From positions 5,816 to 69,815 of the forward strand of contig JBKHAN010000010.1 in assembly GCA_046542845.1 (NCBI GenBank): a stretch of 64,000 nt of DNA, in the 5' to 3' direction. Below the pieces are notes generated by a model that saw only the letters and a program-made list of their open reading frames with translations, searched no databases and was not told where the DNA came from. Every line of letters begins with the position of its first letter. The stretch's first letter is position 1. A program made the translations under genes and the position numbers. Below are positions 34,586 to 42,462 of this stretch, piece by piece. Source of the DNA: SKKC01 sp046542845. Its GTDB lineage: Bacteria; Spirochaetota; Spirochaetia; DSM-27196; SKKC01.

Positions 34586-35542
34586 ATGAATACAACGGAC
34601 ACCCATGAACACGTCATTATCATTGGAAGCGGCCCTGCCGCGCATACAGCAGCCGTGTACACGGCACGAGCAGAACTTTCGCCGCTCCTGTTCGAAGGTT
34701 TTATGGCCGGCGGTGTCGCCGCGGGGGGGCAACTTACCACGACCACGGAAGTAGAGAACTACCCCGGCTTCCCGGAGGGTATACAGGGGCCGGAGCTCAT
34801 GGAAAACATGAGGGCTCAGAGCCTTCGACACGGAACGCGGATCAAGACCGAAACGGTCGAACGCGTCGAACTTGGATCCCGTCCCTTTAAGGTTCACGCG
34901 CCAAGCGGGACGTACACTGCCGATACGCTTATTATCTCGACCGGCGCGACGGCAAAGCGCATGCACCTGCCGGGCGAAGAGCGCCTCTGGCAAAAAGGTA
35001 TCTCGGCCTGCGCAGTATGCGACGGAGCCCTGCCGATCTTCCGCAACGCTCCGCTCGTGGTCATAGGTGGTGGTGACAGCGCCTGCGAGGAAGCGAGTTA
35101 CCTGTCCAAGTTCGGCAGCTCGGTGACCATGCTTGTCCGGCGTGACGAACTTCGTGCGAGTAAGGCCATGCAGAAACGGGTGTTCGAGAACGAGAAGATC
35201 ACCATTCTGTGGAACACCGAAGCAACCGCCGTGTCGGGCGACAACACGCTCCAGTACGTGCACGTGAAGAACAACAGGACCGACGAAGAAGCAAAACTGG
35301 AAGCTTCCGGACTTTTTTACGCGATCGGACACACCCCGAATACCGCATTTCTCGAGAATCAGCTCGCGACAGACGAGACTGGTTATCTGCTGACCAACCC
35401 GGACTCGACGGCGACAAAAATACCGGGTGTCTTCGCCGCCGGAGACGTAAAAGACAAGGTGTGGAGACAGGCGGTTACGGCGGCTGGAATGGGCTGCATG
35501 GCTGCCCTTGAAGCAGAACGGTTTCTCGCCGAACAGGAATAA
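34586..35542 (+). CDS. trxB: Thioredoxin reductase
   Basis: A 318-residue low-molecular-weight thioredoxin reductase that passes NADPH electrons to thioredoxin. It has the FAD motif IIIGSGPAAHTAAVY and the redox-active pair Cys142/Cys145 in ACAVCDGA. The NADPH motif VVIGGGDSACEEA and the C-terminal FAD motif FAAGDVKDK complete it. The ATG at 34586 has a strong GGGAGGAG ribosome site. It is monocistronic, with a perfect 11-base-pair hairpin just after the stop. Confidence 0.96.
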   Translation: MNTTDTHEHVIIIGSGPAAHTAAVYTARAELSPLLFEGFMAGGVAAGGQLTTTTEVENYPGFPEGIQGPELMENMRAQSLRHGTRIKTETVERVELGSRPFKVHAPSGTYTADTLIISTGATAKRMHLPGEERLWQKGISACAVCDGALPIFRNAPLVVIGGGDSACEEASYLSKFGSSVTMLVRRDELRASKAMQKRVFENEKITILWNTEATAVSGDNTLQYVHVKNNRTDEEAKLEASGLFYAIGHTPNTAFLENQLATDETGYLLTNPDSTATKIPGVFAAGDVKDKVWRQAVTAAGMGCMAALEAERFLAEQE

Positions 35543-35551
35543 TGAACGTCG

Positions 35552-35582
35552 GTCACGGATCGATTCCTGGGCGATCCGTGAC
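35552..35582. terminator. Strong hairpin after trxB without a T-run
   Basis: GTCACGGATCG (35552-35562) and CGATCCGTGAC (35572-35582) form an 11-base-pair perfect stem with a nine-base loop. It sits between the convergent trxB and ABC exporter genes. Neither strand has a T-tract after it, so it may stabilise 3' ends or mark Rho-dependent termination instead of being a classical terminator. Confidence 0.45.
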
Positions 35583-35614
35583 GCAGAAAAGCCGTTCTCC
35601 GGGTCTATTCTACC

Positions 35615-37435
35615 CTACAACGAAACGCCCTCGCCCTGAAGTGAGAACTGGTTCATATATAACGTGTAATAGCGTCCCCGACGCCCAATGAGCGTTTCGT
35701 GGTCTCCGTCCTCCACAATCTCGCCCTTGTCAATAACGAGGATTCGGTCCGCTTCCCGTATCGTTGAGAGTCTGTGCGCAATTACAAAACTCGTCCGTCC
35801 TTCGAGAATTTTCCGTATAGCTTCCTGAATGAGCCGTTCAGCCTCAGTATCAATTGAACTGGTTGCCTCGTCAAACACGAAGAAAACGGGATCGGCGAGT
35901 ACCGCGCGTGCGAAGCTCACAAGCTGCTTCTCGCCAACGCTTAACAGACCGCCACCCTCGCCCACTTCCGAATCAAACCCATGTTCAAGTCTGCGGATGA
36001 AGGTTGTCGCGCCCACCGTTGCCGCTGCTTTTTCCACCTCCGCATCCGTCGCATCGAGCCGACCGTACCGTATGTTCTCGCGAACCGTTCCGCTGAACAG
36101 ATGCGGTTGCTGCAGCACGTACCCGAGGCTCGAGTAATGCTGCAGAAGCCCGCGCGAGCGGTAGTCTCTCCCGTCGACAAGGATCTGCCCCGACGACGGC
36201 TCGTAAAAACGACACAGCAGGCTTACGATCGTGCTTTTTCCGCTCCCCGTTTCGCCGACGAGCGCGATGCTCTGCCCGGCCTCGACGTGAAGATTAAAAC
36301 CCCGGAGAACCGTCTCGCCACCGGTATACGTAAAGGTGACGTCGCGAAACGTCACCGACCCCCTGGCACGCGTCCAGTTCTGCCGCTTCGGGTCAAAGAC
36401 GTCTCCATAGCGTTCGATTACCTTCGGCGCGTCGACGATTTCCGGCTCGGTTTCAATCATGTCCATGACCCGCTCGGCAGCGGCCTGCGCGCTCTGGAAC
36501 TCGGTAAGCACCCGCGCGAGCTCCCGCACAGGATCGAAGAACTGCACGGTATAACTGACAAATGCGACGAGAACACCAAAGCTGACGGCACCACGGGCGA
36601 GCCCCTGCCCGCCGTAGACAAGCGCGAGCCCCGTCCCGAGGCTGCCGAGAGTCAGAACGACCGGTACGTAGAGACTCTGCACAACGGCGGTACGAATCGA
36701 ATAGCGACGCATATCGCCGGTTATCTCCTGGAATTCTCGTAAATTGGCCTCTTCGCGCACGAGGGTCTTCGTCGTCCTGGCTCCCATGATCCCCTCATTC
36801 AGTGCTCCGGTAATGCGTGAGTTCGTCCGGCGAACAACGCGCTGGTTCCTGAGAATCTTCTGCTGGAAGACGTAGCTCAGTACGGCAAGCGGCGGAACCA
36901 CGGAGAGTACGATCAGTGCGAGCCGCCAATCCATAAAGAGCATGAACACGCCAAAGGCAGACATGGTCGTGAAGCCCCACATAATATCGACTATACCCCA
37001 CGATATCGTCTCGCCGAGACGTTCGGAGTCGCTGGTCATCCGGGTCATGATCCAACCCGTGGGTGTGGTGTCGTAATAGTGAAGCGAAAGCTCCTGCAGT
37101 CTGCGAAATCCCCTTCGACGCAGGTCATAACAGATTCCGGTTTCAACGGTCCCCGCCAGCGAAATAAACAGCCATATCAGAAAAGCCTGAGTCACCACGA
37201 GTGCCACATATCCGGCGGAAAAGAGTCCCAGACCCGTCATGTTTCCGGCTACGATAAACTCGTCTACGGCGTAACGGGTCATGACCGGATACGTCGCGTC
37301 TATGACGGCGACGAGCGCCATGACCAGGCTGATCCACACGAGGTGACGCCGGTAGGCTTTCGCGTACCTGAGCAGTTTCCGCCACAGATTCAAGTCGATC
37401 TTTTTCGAGTATTCTTTTTCTTCAAACGCGTGCAT
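35615..37435 (-). CDS. ABC exporter half-transporter (catalytically complete Walker B subunit)
   Basis: A 606-residue type I ABC exporter: about six membrane helices (residues 35-330), then a nucleotide-binding domain. Walker A is VGETGSGKSTIV, and the Walker B segment VFFVFDEATSSID keeps the catalytic Glu. The signature reads LLSVGEKQ, deviating from LSGGQ. Its ATG overlaps the stop of the upstream half-transporter (TAATG). The pair matches heterodimeric exporters of the BmrCD/TM287-288 type. The substrate is unknown; drug or lipid export is usual for the group. Confidence 0.9.
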   Translation of the reverse strand: MHAFEEKEYSKKIDLNLWRKLLRYAKAYRRHLVWISLVMALVAVIDATYPVMTRYAVDEFIVAGNMTGLGLFSAGYVALVVTQAFLIWLFISLAGTVETGICYDLRRRGFRRLQELSLHYYDTTPTGWIMTRMTSDSERLGETISWGIVDIMWGFTTMSAFGVFMLFMDWRLALIVLSVVPPLAVLSYVFQQKILRNQRVVRRTNSRITGALNEGIMGARTTKTLVREEANLREFQEITGDMRRYSIRTAVVQSLYVPVVLTLGSLGTGLALVYGGQGLARGAVSFGVLVAFVSYTVQFFDPVRELARVLTEFQSAQAAAERVMDMIETEPEIVDAPKVIERYGDVFDPKRQNWTRARGSVTFRDVTFTYTGGETVLRGFNLHVEAGQSIALVGETGSGKSTIVSLLCRFYEPSSGQILVDGRDYRSRGLLQHYSSLGYVLQQPHLFSGTVRENIRYGRLDATDAEVEKAAATVGATTFIRRLEHGFDSEVGEGGGLLSVGEKQLVSFARAVLADPVFFVFDEATSSIDTEAERLIQEAIRKILEGRTSFVIAHRLSTIREADRILVIDKGEIVEDGDHETLIGRRGRYYTLYMNQFSLQGEGVSL

Positions 37436-39252
37436 TACCGACGTTCTCCCTGAGCAAGCAGTTCCTGCTCGAACTCATCGTGGCGTCTGCGTTGCATGTT
37501 CCACAGACGTGAATACATCCCCTCTTGTGCGAGCAGCTGCTGGTGTGTTCCGGACTGTACGATCCGGCCGTCGTCCAGGACCAGAATGCAATCGGCCTCT
37601 GAAAGAGTCGTAAGCCGATGACTGACAATAAAGGTCGTCGCGCCGTGCCGAGCCCGAGTCAGTGCACTTCGAATGCGGGCGTCGGTTTCCGTGTCAACAG
37701 CGCTGAGACTGTCGTCGAAGACGAGAATGGGGGGTTTCATGAGCAGCGCGCGCGCGATGGCAACGCGTTGCTTCTGTCCACCCGACAGGGTTACCCCGCG
37801 TTCACCGACCGGTGTCTCGTAGCCGCGATCGAAACTCTCGATCACGTCGTGAACAGCGGCGGTTTCCGCGGCACGATGGACGTCCGATTCCGACGAATGC
37901 GACCGGGCGAGACGTATGTTCTCACGGATAGATTTTGCGAACATGAACGGTTCCTGCAGTACAAAGCCCACGTTCTGCCGTATCCAGCGCTTGCGAATGC
38001 TGCGCAGCTCGACTCCATCAATGCGTATAGATCCCTGTTCATAGTCGTACAGTCGTGAAAGCAACTGTACGAGCGTGGACTTACCTGACCCCGTCGGCCC
38101 GAGAAGCGCCACAGTCGTACCCGGACGAGCTTCAAAACTGACGTCCTTGAGAACCTGCCGCCCGGCGTATGCGAACGATACGTGGTCGAATACGACGTGT
38201 CCCCGTATCTCCGGCTCAACCGCGTCTGCGCTGTCGTGTTCGATCTCTACGGCGAGAATCTCACCAATGCGCTTCAGCGCGACTGACATTCGTCCCATGT
38301 CGGCGAGAACACGGCCCATTTGACGGATCGGAAACAGAAGCATCGTGACCACCGTCACGAACAGAAGCACCGTGCCGATGGTAACCGCTCCAGACACGGC
38401 CAGGGCAGTCCCGTATACGACGATCACACCGATCTGTCCCAGACACAGCAGATCGCTGAGGCTCCAGTAGGCGGCCATCTGGCGGATGAGACGGTACACA
38501 AGGTCACGATACTCAGAACTGCGTTCGTCAAAACGGTCTGCCTCAAAGCGCTGCCGCCCGAACGCTCGTACGACGCGAACGCCGGTCAGACTCTCCTGCA
38601 ACACCGTCGAAAGCCGGCCGTCGGCTTCGTCGACCTTCTGAAAGGTCCGCTGCACACGTCCGAAAAACACCAGCGAGAAGGCAAACACAACCGGTACGGC
38701 TGCGATACTCGCAAGCGCATAGCGGACATTGATCGTGAAGAGAACCGGCAGCGCAGCGACAACCATGAACAGGGCACGCCCGACTTCGACGAACTGTATT
38801 GCCATAAAACGTCGCACCGTCTCCACATCCGACGTGCAGCGTTGAAGCAGATCGCCCGTTGAGGAATGCACGTGGTAGTCATAGCTGAGATTCTGTATGT
38901 GGTCGTACAGCCGGTTTCTGAGCCTCTCGGCAAAGGACTCGCTTGCTCCAGCTGCGAGCCGTCCCTGCAGGAAACTGAAGACCCCGGACACGACCGTCAC
39001 GGCTACAATCCCACCGAGGATCATCCAGAGATTCGCTCGAAGGACATCGACTCCGCCGAGGCGTTCTATCAGGCGGGCAAATACATCCGGTCCCGCTACC
39101 GGCTCGGTCCCGATTACGCTGTCGATAGCGAATCTGACCATGAGGGGTGGCGCATAACCGAAGAGGGCTGCAATGCCCACACACACAACTGCCGCGACAT
39201 AGACGGCTCGACTACCTCGCAGAGTATCAAACAACACACGACTCGCACGCAT
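37435..39252 (-). CDS. ABC exporter half-transporter (degenerate Walker B subunit)
   Basis: A 605-residue ABC exporter half. The membrane domain has about six helices (residues 15-310). The nucleotide-binding domain has Walker A LGPTGSGKSTLV and canonical signature LSGGQKQR. Walker B ILVFDDSLSAVD carries Asp in place of the catalytic Glu. Together with the altered signature of the partner this makes one non-hydrolytic ATP site, a known hallmark of asymmetric heterodimers. AGGAAG lies upstream of the ATG at 39252. Confidence 0.9.
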   Translation of the reverse strand: MRASRVLFDTLRGSRAVYVAAVVCVGIAALFGYAPPLMVRFAIDSVIGTEPVAGPDVFARLIERLGGVDVLRANLWMILGGIVAVTVVSGVFSFLQGRLAAGASESFAERLRNRLYDHIQNLSYDYHVHSSTGDLLQRCTSDVETVRRFMAIQFVEVGRALFMVVAALPVLFTINVRYALASIAAVPVVFAFSLVFFGRVQRTFQKVDEADGRLSTVLQESLTGVRVVRAFGRQRFEADRFDERSSEYRDLVYRLIRQMAAYWSLSDLLCLGQIGVIVVYGTALAVSGAVTIGTVLLFVTVVTMLLFPIRQMGRVLADMGRMSVALKRIGEILAVEIEHDSADAVEPEIRGHVVFDHVSFAYAGRQVLKDVSFEARPGTTVALLGPTGSGKSTLVQLLSRLYDYEQGSIRIDGVELRSIRKRWIRQNVGFVLQEPFMFAKSIRENIRLARSHSSESDVHRAAETAAVHDVIESFDRGYETPVGERGVTLSGGQKQRVAIARALLMKPPILVFDDSLSAVDTETDARIRSALTRARHGATTFIVSHRLTTLSEADCILVLDDGRIVQSGTHQQLLAQEGMYSRLWNMQRRRHDEFEQELLAQGERR

Positions 39253-39409
39253 AACATCAACTTCCTGAAACGTTAAGGCAAGGGTGAGACCGCAAAACAG
39301 ACCCGCAGACGGTCTGCCGCATCAGAGCTGTAGTACCTGTGAAAAACAGAAGGTGAAACTGACGCGTTGTCAGCTATAGTCCAGGCAGGCCCCGATATGC
39401 GATACAACG

Positions 39410-39427
39410 AAAAACCGCTTCAAGCGG
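39410..39427 (-). terminator. Small terminator hairpin between trkH and the ABC exporter operon
   Basis: On the minus strand CCGCT and AGCGG pair around a three-base loop and are followed by five T residues. It may end the trkAH transcript. A second, weaker hairpin with a T4 tail lies at 39294-39316. Both are downstream of the predicted exporter promoter at 39496-39525, so attenuation of the exporter operon is also possible. Confidence 0.5.
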
Positions 39428-39495
39428 CAGGTGATATGTCACGTGGTTTCGTATGTTCATAGTACCGCCCCCATATCGGGTAAAATATTCTGCGA

Positions 39496-39525
39496 ATACT
39501 AGCCTGCGTCCGTTCTCGCTGTCAA
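39496..39525 (-). promoter_or_regulatory. Promoter upstream of the ABC exporter operon
   Basis: On the minus strand a perfect TTGACA (39520-39525) with an 18-base spacer precedes TAGTAT (39496-39501). It begins just after the trkH stop and would give an approximately 240-base leader before the exporter ATG. Confidence 0.5.
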
Positions 39526-39536
39526 GTATCTTCCGA

Positions 39537-40985
39537 TCAATATCGCCAGAATGCGGGAGAGAACAGAACCAGAACCGTATAAAGTTCCAGCCGCCCGGCC
39601 ATCATAAGAAAGCTCAGGAACCATTTCATGGGTTCGGAGAAGAATGCATAATTTGCCGTAGGGCCGACAGCCTCGAACCCCGGGCCTATGTTCCCAAGCG
39701 TCGCAAGCGCCGCCGACAGTGCCGTCAGAATCGATACGTCCTCGAGCGATATGACGAGCGCTGAAAGCAGGATAATGACCAGATAGAGAAATACAAAGGA
39801 CGTGATTGCAATAACCATTCGTCGCGCCATCGGTGCCCGGTTGTAGCTGATAGGAAACACGCCGCGCGGGTGCGACAGGTGCCGAAACTCGTTCATCGCC
39901 TGCTTGAACATGGTAACAATCCGCGCAACCTTGATTCCCCCGCCGGTAGAACCGGCCGAGCCTCCAACGAACATCAGACAGAGAAGAACAACCCGAGCGG
40001 CCTGCGGCCACAGATCATAGTCTGCCGTGACGAATCCTGTGGTCGTCAGTATCGAAGCTGCCTGGAAGGATGCAAATCGCAACCCGCTCCCTGCCCCATA
40101 CGAGCCGTCAAGCATGAGAAACAGTGTCAGAAGCAGGACTGAACCAACGAAGATCGTGATATACGCCTTGAACTCGGTGTCGGATGACAGTTTGTCGAAT
40201 CGTCGCGTGATAACCGCATAGTGAAGCAGGAAATTGGTACCGGCGAGAACCATGAACACCGTGATAACCGCGTCCACATACGCAGAATCATAATGAGCGA
40301 CACTGGTATTCTTCGGCGAAAACCCGCCCGTTGCCATGGTCCCAAAGGTATGAGTAACCGCGTCAAAGAGGTCGAGCCCACCGAACAGCAGCAACACGAT
40401 CTGTGCAATGGTCAGTCCAATATACACGAGCCACAGGATCTTGGCGGTCGAGGTGATTTTGGGCGTTATTTTGTCGACCGTCGGCCAGGGAGCTTCGGCT
40501 TTCACGAGCTGCCCGCCCTGTATTCCCAGAAGCGGTAACACGGCGACCGAGAGGACGATAATGCCCATTCCCCCGAGCCAGTGGGTTGTGGATCGCCACA
40601 GGAGCAGGGCAGGTGAAAGGGCCTCAATATCCTGAAGGATCGATGCCCCCGTGGTGGTAAATCCCGACATCGATTCAAAGTATGCATCAGCAAAGGACGG
40701 AATAGCGCCGGAAAGGAAGAAAGGAAATGCACCGACGAGAGCGGATCCGGCCCACGAAAGGCTGACCACAAGAAAGCCGCCTCGAACACCAAGTTCCCCC
40801 GCGTGTCCCCGTGAGACAGACAACACGACTGCCGCAAAGACCCAGGAGCCGAGCATCGTTGCGAGAAAGGCCAGCGCGACCGACCGGTGTCCGTCAAGTG
40901 CTGCCATTATGAGCCCGGGAATCAGAAAGAACGCAACGATTCCGATGACCGCGGCCAGCATTCGAGATACAACGCCTACCCGCAT
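39537..40985 (-). CDS. trkH: Trk potassium uptake channel subunit TrkH
   Basis: A 482-residue membrane protein with four pore-loop repeats. The selectivity segments are visible as GFTTTGASI, TMATGGFS, ILTTTGFVT and TLGNIGPG. The GSAGSTGGGIKVARI loop between repeats is typical. It forms the K+ pathway in the inner membrane and is gated by TrkA, whose gene ends one base upstream. The ATG at 40985 uses an AGGAG site inside the end of trkA. Confidence 0.95.
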   Translation of the reverse strand: MRVGVVSRMLAAVIGIVAFFLIPGLIMAALDGHRSVALAFLATMLGSWVFAAVVLSVSRGHAGELGVRGGFLVVSLSWAGSALVGAFPFFLSGAIPSFADAYFESMSGFTTTGASILQDIEALSPALLLWRSTTHWLGGMGIIVLSVAVLPLLGIQGGQLVKAEAPWPTVDKITPKITSTAKILWLVYIGLTIAQIVLLLFGGLDLFDAVTHTFGTMATGGFSPKNTSVAHYDSAYVDAVITVFMVLAGTNFLLHYAVITRRFDKLSSDTEFKAYITIFVGSVLLLTLFLMLDGSYGAGSGLRFASFQAASILTTTGFVTADYDLWPQAARVVLLCLMFVGGSAGSTGGGIKVARIVTMFKQAMNEFRHLSHPRGVFPISYNRAPMARRMVIAITSFVFLYLVIILLSALVISLEDVSILTALSAALATLGNIGPGFEAVGPTANYAFFSEPMKWFLSFLMMAGRLELYTVLVLFSPAFWRY

Positions 40986-40986
40986 G

Positions 40987-42399
40987 TCATTTCTCCTGCT
41001 GCCCGGGAGAAATGAGCTGCACGACGCGGTCAAAATGCTCCTGACGAAGCATCACAACGACACCATCGTCCGCTTCAAGCCGTGTCTGCCCATCGGGGAT
41101 GATCGCTGTGCCATTATGCGTCACCGACACGATCAGGGTTCCTGCGGGTAGCGCAATATCTCTGAGCACCCTCCCGACCAGCGGGCTGTCGGGCGCTATG
41201 GTGAGTTCGAGAATCTGAATCTGTCCATTAAAGAGTGACCGGACGTTACGAACACTTCCCCGCCGAATGATCTTCAAAATTGCGTCTACCATTGATTTCT
41301 TTAGACTGACCGGCACGTCGATTCCAAGGCGCGAAGCAATATCGGCATAGCCGGTATTATTGACGAGGCAGACCGTCCGCGGAATACCGACGCTTCGGGC
41401 GTACAGCGCGGTCACCATGTTCAGCTCCTGGTTGTCTGTGACGGCTACCACCAGGTCCGACTCCTCAAACTGCTCTTCTTCGAATAGCGTTTCGTCGGCA
41501 ATATCAGCGTGTATAATCGTGGCTGAGGAAAAGCGGTTTGCCAGCTCCTTACATTTCTGGTAGTCCCGCTCGACTATCTTCAGATGGACCGACCGCTTTC
41601 GCCGCTGTAATATCGGCCGCGTATGCGAACGGCGGCGTCCCGCGTGCACACGCAGAAAGTACTCGGCGATTCTCGAGCCGATTTTGCCGCCTCCGCCGAC
41701 GAGGACGACTTTGTTCAGCGTTCGTCTCGGTTTTCCGAAGCTCGCGAAAACTGCCTCGGTGTCTTTTGCCGTGGCAACAATGTAGATCTGGTCGCCTTCC
41801 TGGACCCGGTTCTCGCCCGACGGAATAATGTACAAGCCCGCCCGTACGATGAGGGCAATGAGAAACCGTTCGTGAATGGTTCCAAGATCCCGAAGGCGAA
41901 CGCCGACCAGGGGTGCGTGCGGAGCAACGGTCAGACTCTGGATTTGCAGATCCGTCGCCTCGAACGAAATGACGTCGCTCAACGCCCCCTGCTCGATGCT
42001 CGTAATGATCTCAGTGGCCGTTTCGGTTTCCGGATTCACGACGTAGTCTATGCCCAGAACACCCGCCTCAGCGAGGCGACTCCCCGAGTATTCGATGTTA
42101 CGTACACGTGCTATTTTTTTGGCAATGTTGAACTCGCTGGAGACGAGCGCACACGCAATGAGATTGACCTCGTCAGACGTCGTCACCGCAATAAAGCAGT
42201 CCGCCGTTCCGGTCCCCGCCTCGCGAAGTACATCGACATTGTTCCCGGGACCGTTCACTACCATGCAATCGAGGCGATTCCCGAGTATGCGAGCCTGTTC
42301 GGCGTCGCGCTCTACAATCACCACATCGTGCCGTTCGCGAATAAGCTGCTGCGCCAGCTGAAACCCGACCGCTCCGCCACCTGCGATTACCACCTTCAT
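40987..42399 (-). CDS. trkA: Trk system nucleotide-binding subunit TrkA
   Basis: A 470-residue protein with two RCK_N/RCK_C tandems (about 1-225 and 229-470). The first NAD(H)/ATP-binding loop is VIAGGGAVGFQLAQ and the second is VVLVGGGGKIGSRIAE. An unusual basic insertion of about 20 residues (AGRRRSHTRPILQRRKRS, near 253-270) interrupts the second Rossmann fold before KIVERD. It gates TrkH in the cytoplasm. No ribosome site is evident before the ATG at 42399. The chemoreceptor gene lies 63 bases upstream on the same strand. Confidence 0.94.
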   Translation of the reverse strand: MKVVIAGGGAVGFQLAQQLIRERHDVVIVERDAEQARILGNRLDCMVVNGPGNNVDVLREAGTGTADCFIAVTTSDEVNLIACALVSSEFNIAKKIARVRNIEYSGSRLAEAGVLGIDYVVNPETETATEIITSIEQGALSDVISFEATDLQIQSLTVAPHAPLVGVRLRDLGTIHERFLIALIVRAGLYIIPSGENRVQEGDQIYIVATAKDTEAVFASFGKPRRTLNKVVLVGGGGKIGSRIAEYFLRVHAGRRRSHTRPILQRRKRSVHLKIVERDYQKCKELANRFSSATIIHADIADETLFEEEQFEESDLVVAVTDNQELNMVTALYARSVGIPRTVCLVNNTGYADIASRLGIDVPVSLKKSMVDAILKIIRRGSVRNVRSLFNGQIQILELTIAPDSPLVGRVLRDIALPAGTLIVSVTHNGTAIIPDGQTRLEADDGVVVMLRQEHFDRVVQLISPGQQEK

Positions 42400-42462
42400 A
42401 GTGCCGGAACGGTATCAGAAAACGGTCAAGCCGTCATAGCAGCCCTGACGATTCGTGCAGCG

